The translations under genes were made by a program, and so were the position numbers. This document shows, one piece after another, positions 13,001-24,894 of a DNA stretch of 64,000 bases; the stretch's first letter is position 1; each line of letters opens with the position of its first letter. The notes beneath the pieces are model-generated. The model did no database searches. It was given only the letters and a program-made list of their open reading frames with translations, and was not told where the DNA came from. The DNA is from Ciona savignyi (taxonomy: Eukaryota; Chordata; Ascidiacea; Phlebobranchia; Cionidae), in the NCBI GenBank assembly GCA_000149265.1, contig CH001982.1, positions 862,661 through 926,660 of the forward strand. Direction: 5' to 3'.

Positions 13001-16000
13001 ACTGATTGGACCAATTTCCCACCAAGCAATTGGTGGGTTAAAGGTTACTTTAAAACTGAATATGCTTTTAACATTTTATTGTAACATTATAGTAAGATCC
13101 ATTTTAAGGTTACATTAAAATTGGATATTATTTATGCGAACACATTATCAACATATTGTAGTATATTAGTATAATCAATTTAAACCCACTGGAACAAGGC
13201 AACAGTTGTCTTGCCACAACAGAAAAATGTGTTAGATTGTCAGGGTAGCATTTGAAAACATAACCACTAGATTATTAAGAATATGAGTTATTGGTAAAAA
13301 GTTTTTACAGAACTACGAATCCAAATTACTTATTGATCGCTACCTTTTACTACTACTTATATTTCGGTGTCATCTATTGATTTTCGCGTGTTTGTATTTT
13401 TTCGATCGCCAAATTGGATTAATTGATTATGTGTTCTGTTTTAATTGAAATCAATGAAATGCCAAACTGATAACCATAAGGTTATTGAATGTAGAAAACT
13501 TAAGTACCAAATACTGCGAGTACAGCGGTTACGAGTTTTAATGGTGGCACAAAACTGTCAAACATTCTAGCCAAGAAAAATGTGTTGACTATCCACTTTG
13601 GCAACTAACTTAGAATAGGCGAAAGCTGAAACTTTATAAATGGCTCATTAAGTTTTGCTTGAAAAGACAGCATGCTATCTGAGATTTTGCACCGCCTAGT
13701 CTGCAAACATCCATGTGTTTGCATGGCTATAAAACCAGAAAATAAACAAGTATATAGCTTTGCTCAACCATGCTGTTTAATTGCTTGATTAGTGGATGAG
13801 GCGCAGTTGACAAGTTATTAAAATCTCTCTGAGATATTTATGGGTCAAATTGACAAAAGTAAACAAGCGTTTTCTCCTACTATGTTAGGAGTAGGCAAAC
13901 ATATGTGATAAAGTGCTTTGTGATGTCACTGTTAAAGGTGAGGAGAAAGGCTTTCTCAACACCTGCTGTTATAACTGATTGATTTTCACGCAAATGTGGT
14001 AGTGGGAAAATAGAACTATAACTGCTGGATCACGTGACAGATATAAATAAATCAATCAGAAATGTCCAAGGAAAAACTATTTCCTTCATAATTAATGAAC
14101 CAAAAGGTTTAATTAGGAACGTAATATTCATGGACAAAGACGTGTGATAATTTTCTTAACTTGGCACAAAATTTGAGCATTTCCGGTGTATTAATATTGG
14201 AAAGATTTCTCAAGGTGTTGCAACTATTGTTGTACATCGGTTACAAGATATTTAATCAATTTTTTACAAGTTAACCATTAAAACAATAATGAAACAGTTA
14301 ACCGATTAGTTAGATAGTTACTGTTAAAAACTCAGTAACTTCACCAGTATACATTGCTTTTAATAGATCTTTAATAAAAAGCAGTTTATATTTAAACAGA
14401 ATTTGACTTAGATTTCAGTGTAACATAATTTCAAAGTTTTGACGAAACAATTGACCAAAAACAAAATGTTTTAATTGTTGTTGTTGTGACAAGTTAATAA
14501 TTATCAAAATCTGGTAACATACACAGCCCCACAAGCAAAAACAAAATCTATAATTTTGATTTTTTATTTTAAATATGCTGATGATGCATACTAGGCAAGC
14601 TGGCGATTCAGGACGTAGATAGAGCAACACACAACACGGGAAGTATAGCCGTCGTCGTGGTGAATCACCAAACCTTATATTCCCCTCATACACACTATCA
14701 ATGGAAGACAACAACATATTATATTTAGTCCATTAATCAATTGGGTAAAAATATAAAACTAAATTGTGCGGTAAAGTTTTCTTAAACATGGAATTAGTTA
14801 CTGTGGTACTACGAAAACAATAAAATAAATTTTAAAACTGACATATAACTACAAGAAAGTAATGTAAATGAAGGATTTTTTACGGTGTTTTAGCTAAAAT
14901 GTGTATTTTAAAAAGTGCTTAATAAATTTGGCAATTTAAAAATTATACTTCACAAGCTATATTTATAAATCACGCAATTGGGCTTCACTTTTTTATCAAT
15001 TTGAATGATTAATTGCTTTTATAGCATGATATAATATATCATGTGGTACGTGTATCAAGTATTTAAAATAATACCAGTAGAGCAAATTTATACCTAATTA
15101 TATATAACTGGTACCAGGTATGTTAAAAAATAAATGTAAAAATTCAATTTAAATAAAATCTAAAATTCTTTTTAAATATTAAATAAATACTAAAATTCTG
15201 TTTAAATAAATACTAAAATTCTGTTTAAATAAATACTAAAATTTTGTTTAAACAAATGCTAAAATTCTGTTTCAATAAATGCTAAAATTCTGTTTCAATA
15301 AATGCTAAAATTCTGTTTAAATAAATACTAAAATTCTGTTTAAATAAATGCTAAAAATCTGTTTAAATAAATGCTAAAAATCTGTTTAAATAAATGCAAA
15401 AATTCTGTTTAAATAAATACTAAAATTCTGTTTAAATAAATGCTAAAAATCTGTTTAAATAAATGCAAAAATTCTGTTTAAATAAATACTAAAATTCTGT
15501 TTAAATAAATGCTAAAAATCTGTTTAAATAAATGCAAAAATTCTGTTTAAATAAATGCTAAAAATCTATTTCAATAAACGCTAAAATTCTGTTTAAATAA
15601 ATGCAAAAACTTTATTTAAATAAATAAATTCTATCTAAATTGCGTACAAAATGAAATGCAAAATGCGTTGTCGCTGTAGCACAATTAAACTACCTTCACC
15701 TGATCCGGCGGTATGTACTGGTGGTACTTGAACTTTTTCATTTTCGGTTTATCCTTTTTCTTTCTTGTGTTTGATATTCTTGACAGCCCCACATGACTGT
15801 GAGTTAGTTTGGAACCCTGGAAATATTATTGCTGTTGCTTAAAATGTTACTGAATTCTTTTAAAACAACACATTGAAAAAAACAATTTTTTTACACCATC
15901 CAACAAAAATATTCAAATGAGCATGTTTTTTTGTTTCTCAAGATTTTCACAATTTTATTTTGATTTCGAAAGGAATAAACACATTTTTGTTTTACCCAAT

Positions 16001-19000
16001 AAAAAAAAAGATAAATACTCAGATTGGTCACGAATCTTTAGGCAGCATTTCACATAATGCTTGAATGGGATTTTACAACCACTGGCCACTTTATTTGGGC
16101 GATAAAACCCTGTTACCTTAGATGTTTGTCTGGATAGATATGGATGGCTGCTCCCCTGTGTGAATATGGATGTGGTGCTGCTCTTTGAGTAGCAACTTTG
16201 GTCGGCTTTCGCCTGTTTAAAACATTACATTGTACATAAATACACATCAAAAGGTGGTAGGTAGTAGCTATGGATACTTGGCTATTTAAGACTACCGGTA
16301 CTGATATAGAATGATTGACATATTAATGGGCAAATAATACATACAAGGAACTCAGGATACCAATATCCTTTATATCCAACAAGTAAAATATCAAACCAGG
16401 TAGATTCAAAAATACCTTATTATCTGCTTATTTGTGTGTGTGAAATATTAGCAAATAGTATACCTACAAGTAAAAACTACAAGTTTGGATATATCCTTTA
16501 AATCAATCAATGAAAATATCAAATGCAATGATAGTACTACAGTGATCGACTATGCATGCTTGGCATGGTCTACTAAATACTTCCGACGTTTTCAAAATAA
16601 ACAAAGTGAAAACCATATCAAGTCACACTTACAGGTCATGGGAAATAAACAAGATAATATGATAGTAAAAGTTTATAGAAATGTTCTACATGCAGGATTG
16701 CAGTTATTTAGATGGGCAATATAGCTGAAAACATTTATCATTGTCTTAATTTAAACATTTCACATGCAAAGTTCATTAAAGGGATATTTATTTATAGTGT
16801 CAAAGGTTGACTGTAATAGCATCAGACATCAAGATTAATTAAGTAAGAAGAAACTGTTAAATGAATTGACCAAGTGATTTATGAGCAATGTAAGGTGTGT
16901 CACTAAGGTTATGGCATATAGATTATGGCCACTCCTAATATAATCATACACTTCGGTTATAAAGTCTTTTTAATAACCTTTTTATAAAAAGTTCTTTTAA
17001 TTTATGCACACTTGCGTACAAAATTGAAGAGATAAGATTGGATGTGGCATATAATAGCACACAACTGTTCGATTGACAACTGAAACCACAAGAGAATAGC
17101 GTAGCCAGCAATTAGCGATAAGCGCTCGTGGTATGACTAAAGTTACATTTCCTCTCAGGCCATCAATGAAGGGGAAATGGCTTCCTACAATGCCAAGCAA
17201 ATCAAGTCCACAACATACAACTTTCACACCAAACACAACCTTTTTACAACCTTTTTTCATACCTGAAATGAAGTAATTTTGTCAACAGATGCGATTGCTG
17301 TGGTGGTGGTGGCTAGCTGCAGGATAAGGGGTGGGCTTGATGTAAGGGGAGGGTGTTGTTCTGGAGAGAAGGCGTCACTGCTGTCCTCTTCAATGAAATC
17401 CGCTATCTTTTTGTACTGAACATGACCACCTGTAAGGTAATTATCGGGTTATATGTAAATTAGAAGATGAAATATCACACGCTTCTAAAAGGGGAACTTT
17501 TTATAGCGCCACAAAATCTGTACCACATAATTACACATCAAAATATATGATTTTTTAACAAGTCTTGTAATAAAATCTTACAAAAAATGGTAATTGTCCT
17601 ATATATTTATTAGAGCCAGTATTTAAACTTAATCATAATGGATATGCTTCTCATAATGCAACAAAACCAAATAGGTTTAACTCTATAGGCCTATGTCTTT
17701 CTATGTATTTTACTTAAAAAGTAGTCAATAACTAAACCACATGGTGGGACAAAAATACTGTGGTATAGATGATGTGCATCTACGAGAAACTTAATAAAAA
17801 CGGCATCACATGTACGTTTAGCTGGATTTTTTAGGAAAAAGTAAATCCTACCTTTTAGTGCTTCATGAATATCTTCGTTGGCTGGGAAAATATTCCGTTC
17901 CACAAGTTCAATAACTCCAGGACGCAACGCGATTTTATCGTTCAGGTCATCAACTAACTTTGCTTTCTTTAAGTCTTTTTGGTTCGCTACAATTAAACCA
18001 GCAGCAGCGGTGTCTGAACAAAAGGGAAAATTCTAAACAATGCAAATAGGATAGCTTATGGTATACATTGAGATTAAGTAATCATTTAATAGATTCTCTT
18101 ATCCAAGAATGTGTGTATCAGTGCAACAAAACTTAAAAATAACTTAGGAAGGGAAATGTTTTTTGAACTGTTACATCCTCAATCTGAATAGCATATTATT
18201 AGTCTTTTTATAACTTATGGAGATCAGATGGAAAATAGCGTAAAAAAACATTAGTTGGATATGTGTATGATTAACATAATGAAGGTACACCATTTAATAG
18301 TTCAAATAATCAATAAAAACACAGACAAACTAGTTTTGGTTATGCTATGCATAGATGAAATTAATAAGGTGCTGTGCTAATAGGCAGTGTGTATACATAC
18401 CATGGCACAGGTGGTTGTTAATAGGGGAAATAACATATCATTTTGTGATGTATTTATGCTCGGTAAACAGAATGTTAAATAAAATGTCTTGTATGCCTGA
18501 ACCAGGCGCGCCGAACGCATGAAAAGCCAGGGTATGCGATGGTTGGGAGAAAATCAATTTTGCGCTCGGCGAGCAAAATTTTTTTTAACATTTAATTGCC
18601 CGGGAATGCGTTTCTTGGACATTTCAAACTAGACTCTTAACGTTAAAAAATTCGAGCTGGTACCGATTCGGCATGATTAGTAAAAGTTTTATTAAATAAT
18701 TTAAAGCCCTCGAGTTGTCGCGCTGATTGCAATAAAACCTCCAGCTAAAAACAAATTAAAATGAGTGAATAAATTGTATAAACTTCTCTTGTTTTGCAAT
18801 GTTAACTTTAGACTACAACTGACATTTAGGGTAATGTCTCTTTCATTGCCAATAAAGGCGATGCGATAAAAAAGCAAGTTGTTTTCCGAGCTCTCACTTT
18901 AAAAAATGTTCGGACGTCTTTGCACGATAGTTCGGACGTCTTCGCACGATAGCGCTTTCGGTAAGGAGAAACGCACAACGCGTATTAGGTGCTCTAGGGT

Positions 19001-22000
19001 TAAGAGTTTCTTTAGACTGCTATATAGAATATAAGATATTATAGTTGCCAGTGGTTGTTGTACGCCTCTTTATTAAGCTTGTATAAATGTTTATAGCCCA
19101 TCCAATTCTATAAAAATTCCTTAGCTTCCGGTTAGGTTATAACCGTCCGGATTGCAGCCTAAGGACCGATTATAAAATAATTTAATCGTCCCGACGTAAA
19201 CCATTCGACTTTCGTTACTCGCGTGGAATAATTGGTGAAACAAATGTTATATTCCAAAGGTGTATGTGCACGTCTGGGAAATCAAATGATCTCGGCAATT
19301 AAAGACGTACCTAAAAAGTAGTTTAAAATCAATTAAGTTAGGGCAGGCATGGATTCAACAGGGCATTACGCATCTAATTAATTATTCTGTAAAACTAAAT
19401 CATGCAAACAACAATAAATCACATTTTTAATCCTGAAAATTTTAATTGTGTGAAATGCGTAAAATAAGTTTTAACCTAATTTTCGATTTATGTGATAACA
19501 GACTGTTTATACTAAAAAAACATTACATTACTCTCTCTTATCATTAGCGTGCGCTTCGAGCGTTCGCACGAGTCATCAAAAAGATACACGCGTCTACTCA
19601 TTTCGGCCAGGTGCAAGTTGGACCAAGGCCAAATAATCGTCCTACTTACATGCTACGCCGAAGATTGCTTAATAAATTAGGTTAAAAAAAAACGGATTAG
19701 CTTTCCTAAATGTCATTAATACACTCGCTACCGAATATAAAACTTATGCTTGGAATATATCTTTAAATATCTTATAAAAACGCCTGGTTGTTTCTTAAGT
19801 TGTTGTTTCATTGACGCAATCGCCCTTGTATAATCACAGCAAAGGCGCGACCAAATATATACGCAATAGGCCTACGCTATATATCGATTATAATAATACA
19901 TATATATATTATACGTTATACCACAAACCGTATAAAAAATTAAAATTTTATATGTTTTAAGCTTTAGCTTAAGCTTAATCTCTGCAGTTAAGTAGTGTAA
20001 ATAACAGTTTAATCGCTTTATAGCTGTGAAGTTAAACTATATTTCTCTCATAGTTTGCATTTTCGCGTCAGAAAATAAGCGTTTTTTGGACGCAATTTAG
20101 ATCGCGATCCGATCGCCAATGATTTTAATGATCGTAAAAAATTCTGATCGGCACAGCACTGGGTTTTACCGTGTATGTACTAATGTAGACACAAAAAAAC
20201 GCGTTGTTCTCCCATTGCGACCCGTCTATGTCTTGCGTAGTTGAATTGTATTACAGACAGGCAAGTATTGTAGACGATCTGATGATCGAAACGCGTAAAA
20301 ATCAGGTGATGCTGCATACCCTGGCAAAATGCCAGGGTAGGCTGGCGTACTCTGCATACCCGCGTTCGGCGCCAGTGGCCTGAACTAATGTAAAACACTA
20401 AAAAACAGTAGATTCTATTAGCAAGTGTCATTTATTTAAGACTAAAATATCCAAATATAAAATGTGGTAGTGCTACAGTAGCCAACTAAATGCATAACAA
20501 ACAAAAAGACCCGAAAAATATTGTATTCATTAAATTTACCTGGTGTGTCAACACGAAAACAAAATGTGCTTAGTAAAAAAAGCAATGTTTACAATACCAT
20601 ACAACTCCAAAGAGCAAATTTAATGTCCTCTAAAAGTGTTTTTTACAAAATTACCACTGTATAACATAGAATTAACACAAAGAAGGCAAATAACAATGCA
20701 TATATATTAACACATTGTATTTTTTATTTTTTTATTATTTATTTATTTATTTTTAATGTTATATTAACACATACCTTCCAGGATGTGTTTCTGTACCAGC
20801 ATATCGCGGTTTGGCCGAATTTGTATTGCTTTGTTCAGGTAGTCTTCCTTTCTTGCTCTTTCCAGTCGCTGCACTTGTTCAAAATATGTCCCAGGACTTT
20901 TCAATGCTATATAATACAACATGGAGTGGTAATCTGAAAGCTTGGTGGAAATATGGAAACAATTTTATTTTTAAAATGGTGAACTAAACGTCCAGGTGGT
21001 ATTTTGATGTTATTTTTGTCCCAAAATTTTTCAAAAAAAAAAATTTATTAATTTAAATAAGTGATAAATAAGAAATTTGGGTGCTTTTTTCGATTAAAAA
21101 ATAACAGAATCATTTTATTTCATTTATTAAGTACATAAAGCTACACCACATGCATGCTTAAATAAAAATTAACATTAAAAAGAAAGAAAATATATATTTG
21201 ATAGATATACAGGAAAAAAAGGTCAAAATTTATATGGTTACAAAGTAAATCTTGTTCCTTTCATATATTGTAAATATATAATATACCGAACTTAACTTAA
21301 CTTTAAAAATGAAATAGACAAGGCCAGAGTGTCATAGGCTTAAGTACTAGTTCATCTTTGAAAGTGGAAATGGCAAAAAGTTAGATAAAACATTATGGGG
21401 CTGTACTGTATTATTTTAAGGTTACAAACAAAACATAAATTCACATTAACATAGAAACAGATTACTACTTTATAATGAGCTAAGCTTTAATTAGCCTATT
21501 TAGATCTATTAGCCAGGCTATTGACCTATTTTGCATATTTTACATTTTTTTAAGTATTGGAAAGATGATTTTGAACTCATAGGTATTTTCTCTTGGAATA
21601 CTGAGTTATTTCAAATATTGAGTATTTTGGACGACTGAGTACTAAGCAAAAGTAGTTAAACTTACGGGGAATAATGCCTTGATCGGCTAACACTTTGCGT
21701 GAGCGTCTCTGCTGCAGCCGCAAAGCCAAAGCTGCAAAAATCAAATCATAAACCGAGACGTCCATGCGGAAAAATCATTTTAACTTGTTCGCCGAATCAA
21801 TAGGCAGCATGCATAGCATATAACACCAGTAGTTCATTTTGGGAGTTAAACTTAAAATGGAAAGTGCATTCATTTGTGAAACAATTCTTTCCCAATGCCG
21901 CTTTATTAGCCAGCTGCATGCAAAATATGGCGTTTCAGTTTAAAACATAAATATAAATCGATGATCAATACATGGCATAGTCATTAGTTTTTTAAAAAAA

Positions 22001-22848
22001 CTGCCTGCATATATTTGCTTTAACAGGCAAATATAAATTAGATAAAAATCTTTACTCAAAAAAATTGTGGTAAACTGTTTGTCCACTATTTCTTCATATA
22101 CATAATAGACAACACAGCTTGTACATAAAGGGTTATACTATAACACTTATATATCCTCTTATGCAACCAACTATATGCATTTTGTTGCATGCATACTTAT
22201 ATACTACCGTTCAATCCTCCTTACATAAAATTCGATGATATTACTGGAATTTTACAAATTATACTGAAGGTAGCAAAATACACTCCCACTGTCTGGGTGT
22301 TTTTGCGATTGAAGGGAAAGTCAGTCAGAATGGATTTTTAAAGCCCAAACTTTTCCCACTGGAGGCAGTCTGAGACATTTGGGCCTTTTTACAAGATCCA
22401 GGGAGGCCAGCTTGGAAATGTGGTGTTTTGGGAGGATATACCAAAACTAAGAAAGAATATTATAAGTGAACTTATATTTGGATGTACTTAAATTTAATCA
22501 ATAAAATTTGGTCATTATAAAAGAGGAATAAATAATCTTGGAGTTCACTTAACATATCTTACAGTCTCCACAGAAAAAATGAATACATATTTGTAAGTGT
22601 GACATATGTAGCCACCTCTAGATCCATACACCATTTGGCTTATAAAATATTTTACATTCCGCTATAAAAACAAACATAAAATGATACCGCACGGTAGCTT
22701 AGAATTTAAAGTTCTAAAAGTTTTAAAGTTTTTGGTACTAGTGAATAATCCTTTGTAGACTTTAAAATGTTAAAATGAAAATATAAGAGTAGGGAACAGC
22801 ATTAGCCTATACATTACCATGCTTTAATGCACCACTTTTGGAAAGCAT
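3143..22848 (-). CDS. MRTF: Myocardin-related transcription factor (MRTF/MKL), 17 coding exons
   Basis: Actin-regulated coactivator of serum response factor: RPEL motifs bind G-actin in the cytoplasm, and on release the protein enters the nucleus and activates SRF targets (family knowledge). Coding exons, 5' to 3': 22818-22848 (tentative), 21666-21731, 20775-20906, 17852-18013, 17263-17429, 16117-16212, 15694-15816, 11317-11435, 10525-10564, 9157-9300, 8266-8333, 7676-7739, 6894-7271, 6218-6318, 5585-5654, 4778-4865, 3143-4088. All introns are GT-AG and every junction phase matches, giving about 931 aa once the frameshift noted at 3691-3696 is allowed for. Approximate residues: three RPEL motifs 13-125; acidic-serine segment IEEDSSDAFSPEQ after 145; basic KMKKFKYHQYIPPDQ 240-257; Q-rich LLQQQQLYLQLQI 278-290; SAP 345-375; leucine zipper 489-528; C-terminal activation region. 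Exon 7 has two donors 6 bases apart, so two residues (VK) may be optional. Confidence 0.92.
3691..3696. other. Homopolymer G6 at the apparent MRTF frameshift
   Basis: The two coherent halves of the last MRTF exon meet here, out of register by one base. Exon length is 946; 947 is needed for the phase inherited from exon 16. Confidence 0.7.
4300..4406 (-). repeat. SINE A fragment (tail half)
   Basis: Contains CGTTAACACACGGGCTATCG, the degraded GATCACCTTGCGC box and CAGTGTGTTGTGTATGATAG, all in reverse orientation. It lies just upstream of the last MRTF exon in the minus-strand transcript. Confidence 0.7.
4500..4726 (+). repeat. SINE A copy
   Basis: Head with GGTTGCAGGTTCGAAACTAG (B-box-like), body with GCGCGAGGTGATCTGACG, tail GGGATAAACCTGAATATTC. 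In the last MRTF intron. Confidence 0.8.
4931..5208 (-). repeat. SINE A copy, near full length
   Basis: Starts with the reversed GGATAGGATA tail and ends at the reversed tRNA-like head (ACCGCTAGACCAACCGGCCG). Located between MRTF exons 15 and 16. Confidence 0.85.
5252..5370 (+). repeat. Repeat family C copy
   Basis: Shares ACACGAAGCAGGAC, TTGATAAAAATTTG and a degraded GACAGTCATTA with copies at 57668-57790 and 63378-63490. Confidence 0.6.
5683..5800. repeat. One end of a CAGGGCYAAAAATCC inverted-repeat element
   Basis: Begins CAGGGCTAAAAATCCATCAA and is followed by CGAG/GAGTAA words, as in the complete element at 22904-23247. I could not find a matching right end. Confidence 0.4.
6600..6889 (+). 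repeat. Two adjacent SINE A 3' portions
   Basis: First portion 6600-6693 (GTGGGCGCGGGGTGGTCTGG to GAATATCCTATCC). Second portion 6709-6889 (AACCCAGCAGATTAATGGG to CACGGGGATAAACATGAA). Both are in the intron following MRTF exon 13, and the second ends four bases from that exon's donor. Confidence 0.8.
6894..7271 (-). CDS. MRTF: MRTF exon 13: leucine-zipper exon
   Basis: A 126-codon exon. The first two thirds are Pro/Ser rich; the end has heptad-like MLEKQQKEINDLKRMVELHR followed by SQLQQLQIQKEL, a coiled coil expected to mediate MRTF dimerisation. The donor GTGGGA at 6892-6893 sits within a few bases of the tail of a SINE A copy (6709-6889). Confidence 0.88.
8266..9300 (-). CDS. MRTF: MRTF exons 10-11: SAP domain
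   Basis: Exon 10 (9157-9300) begins with a proline run (LAPPPPPLV) and ends LDEMKVSEMKEELKLRGLK. Exon 11 (8266-8333) continues VTGTKEVLAERLKPF. Joined at phase 0 this is a complete two-helix SAP fold, a DNA- or promoter-association module found in the myocardin family. A SINE A copy starts 34 bases upstream of the exon 11 acceptor. Confidence 0.9.
8367..8655 (-). repeat. SINE A copy, near full length
   Basis: Runs from reversed tail (AGGATAGGATATTCATG) to reversed head (CACCAAGCCACCAAGCTAAT). In the intron upstream of MRTF exon 11. Confidence 0.85.
10600..11240. repeat. Diverged local repeats flanking the assembly gap
   Basis: Phrases such as TATAGTTTGGGGTGG, AGTGCGATAATATTAAA and GGTTAGGTTATA recur three or four times at about 120-200-base spacing on both sides of the gap. 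Tandem repetition here probably caused the gap. Confidence 0.5.
11062..11161. other. Assembly gap of 100 N
   Basis: Exactly 100 N, a conventional placeholder of unknown true size, inside the MRTF intron between exons 8 and 9. Confidence 0.99.
11900..14750. other. AT-rich part of MRTF intron 7 with no recognised feature
   Basis: I see no coding exon, SINE or tRNA here. Long A and T runs and scattered short open frames only. Confidence 0.5.
15146..15640. repeat. 23-bp minisatellite, about 20 copies
   Basis: Unit CTAAAATTCTGTTTAAATAA plus ATR, varying at a few positions (ATGC/ATAC, ATTCTG/AATCTG). It is in MRTF intron 7, about 55 bases downstream of the exon 7 donor on the minus strand. Confidence 0.9.
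17852..21731 (-). CDS. MRTF: MRTF exons 2-4: three RPEL actin-binding motifs
   Basis: Exon 2 (21666-21731) reads ALRLQQRRSRKVLADQGIIP, aligning with RPEL1. Exon 3 (20775-20906) carries PLKSPGTYFEQ, then LERARKEDYLNKAIQIRP and NRDMLVQKHIL (RPEL2). Exon 4 (17852-18013) carries KAKLVDDLNDKIALRPGVIE followed by LVERNIF (RPEL3). Only RPEL3 keeps the full RPxxxEL core; RPEL1 has VL and RPEL2 has ML where the family has EL. The order and spacing are those of vertebrate MRTFs. Confidence 0.9.
18503..20382. mobile_element. Possible 1.9-kb element with imperfect terminal inverted repeats
   Basis: Left end: CCAGGCGCGCCGAACGC, then GCCAGGGTATGC. Right end, reversed: CAGGCCACTGGCGCCGAACG, then GCCAGGGTATGC. 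The inside is locally more GC-rich and CpG-rich than the rest of this MRTF intron, and includes a 22-base direct repeat at about 18911-18954. No transposase frame is visible, so at most it is a non-autonomous DNA element. Confidence 0.4.
22818..22848 (-). CDS. MRTF: Tentative first coding exon of MRTF
   Basis: An ATG at 22848 opens MLSKSGALKH and is followed after 31 bases by a donor (GTAATG). The leftover G fits the phase of the RPEL1 exon, giving KH-ALALRLQQRR, which resembles the short leader before RPEL1 in vertebrate myocardin-family proteins. An in-frame TGA lies upstream with no other Met between. Other 5' exons further upstream are possible, since leader exons in this family are short and poorly conserved. 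Confidence 0.35.
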
Positions 22849-22903
22849 GGCATTTTTCGACAAGATCTTGTAAGTGCAACAATGAAAAATTCCATGTGCA
22901 AAT

Positions 22904-23247
22904 CAGGGCCAAAAATCCGCGAGAGTAATGGAATTAATACTCGCGTGACGCACGCCATGCAAGTACTCTATACAAAATTAACTAACATTTACCGCAACCT
23001 ATTTAACTGGCGTATAACGTTTTTATTATACACATGGCGCGTCCGAATACAGGAGTCTATACATCAGCATCCCAATGTAAGATTGTTATAATACCACATT
23101 TAAACAGTTGTTACGTCACACAAAATACAGTTGCAAGCAATGTTTACTCCCGGTACTCGTGTGACGATTTACCCACGTTACTCGCGTGAGCTTTCACACG
23201 CGAGTGAATTCTTACTCGCCCAAAATTTGATGGATTTTTGGCCTCTG
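22904..23247. mobile_element. Small inverted-repeat element (MITE-like), about 344 bp
   Basis: Left end CAGGGCCAAAAATCC and right end GGATTTTTGGCCTCTG form terminal inverted repeats. Just inside, both sides carry ACTCGCGTGA/GCGAGTAA words. No coding capacity. It lies about 55 bases upstream of the tentative MRTF start codon. Confidence 0.6.
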
Positions 23248-23756
23248 GCAACTTTTTAATTTTAGTGTTTTTAAACATGTTTTTAATTCGTTCGGTGTGG
23301 TTTTGTTATGTTGTGTCTGCATATGCCATGGTTTGCAGACTGTGCCACGAATTCTTTACTAGCCCAGTTATTTTTAAAAAGAATAATTACCATTTTTTCG
23401 GAAGCCGAAATTTTCATCTGTATTTTCTTCTGCCATTTTGTATTAATCAGGCACCGGTAGTGGTTGAACAGTCCGTAGTTTTCGATTTTACTTCAAAGTT
23501 CAGATCTTCCATTAAGGTCCACTTGGCGTATCTGGTAAATCTACCAGTTCACTGGGGTAATAAGCCCAGACCAGAAATCTAGGGCTGCCTATTATATGTC
23601 AAACAACAGGGGTTTAAACTTTATTCTGAAAAGGCAACACTAAAAAAGTGAAATAGGAAGAAAAACTGCTAAAATTATGTAAACTAATTCTAACCCTGTC
23701 CCAAACATAAATTCACCCCAAAACTAACACCAATTTTAACCCAGTCAGAATGGTTT

Positions 23757-23833
23757 CTCTAATTACTACAGGATCGCTTGGAGGGTTATACTTAGAGTTA
23801 CAAGTACTCCAAGCGATGCTGTAGTAATTAGAG
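23757..23833. other. Perfect-looking hairpin: 27-bp arms, one mismatch, 23-nt loop
   Basis: Arm 1 (23757-23783) includes AATTACTACAGGATCGCTTG; arm 2 (23807-23833) is its reverse complement except at one position. It may be a microRNA-type precursor or a fold-back transposon remnant. It stands alone in intergenic DNA between the MRTF start and the 3' end of the ZP gene. Confidence 0.7.
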
Positions 23834-24888
23834 GCACCCCAATCAAGAAACTATTACTGTCAAACTTATCTTTTTTAGTTTTGGTTTTACTCCATTCAGT
23901 TTTAATCGTATTAAATGATAAGGCTAATTCTTAACTAAATAGGCTAAGCAGGAAAATGTCCTCGTACTAGCCTAGCTCTGTCCTTGCGTAGTTAAAAATG
24001 TCATGTTACCTTTTCTATCAAAATACTGGATAGATATATACAGAGATAAGGTAAGCACGTACGTGCTTTTAAACTGGCTTTCTGGGAAATTGACACTAAC
24101 TTAATTTAGTAAAAAGAATGAACTATCTGCGCAGTCGATAAAAAAGTAAATAATAAACCTAAAAACAAAGTGTAAACAAGTAAGTATGACTAAAAACGTA
24201 ACTACGTATTGTTAGTATCAGAGTTATTATGACATCATAGTGCTTTTTCTAAGTCGCGGAACAATGTATATGCCTCATTGCGTACATAAATATAGTATTT
24301 CTATGACGATTGTATTTTGTAAGACCTTTCAAAACCCAACAAAATTGGTTTGGAAATTAGACTGATTTAAAAAAAAGGTATAAAGTAACTTTTGAATTAA
24401 AAATAGGCAAACTATACGCATCTTAATTAATTAATAAACCCTCTCAAACGACTAATTGCTTTACCTTTCAACCCCCGAGATTCCAGGTGTGTTTTGAATC
24501 GGCAGCCATCAGCTTTGCCACAAACAAACAAAACAAATGACCTTGTTTGCCTCCGGAAACCCAATTTCAAGGAAACATATGTTTGGGAGGCTTTGAATTT
24601 AGCCTCCGGGGTTTTCAGCATCTAGCCTACAGTGCCCACGTCGTATTATATAAACGCTTACCACTAGATCTAGGATTGTTTTAAAAAATAACAGTTTTTA
24701 ACATGGTATATTGAATATGGCGGCAAAATCGAGTGCAAAATAAGGTGGAAATACAAAAAATCTCCAAGACAAAGGATGTTTAAATGACACAGTAAGATGC
24801 CTTATGGTTGGAAACATCAAACGTTAAAAGGGAAATGTACGCCAGTCAAAATACTATTTGGCAAGTTGGTACCGGACCTGTCGCAGTG

Positions 24889-24894
24889 TTTATT
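24889..24894 (-). promoter_or_regulatory. Candidate polyadenylation signal of the ZP gene
   Basis: TTTATT on the plus strand reads AATAAA on the minus strand, about 350 bases after the ZP gene stop codon. Confidence 0.35.

Noticed and set aside
15146..15640. 23-bp array as a possible CRISPR or protein repeat
   Set aside because: Pure AT-rich tandem repeat inside an intron, no spacers and no open frame.
23238..23582. 114-codon open frame
   Set aside because: Starts inside a MITE end, is full of Phe/Leu/Val from T-rich DNA and has no splice context or family resemblance.
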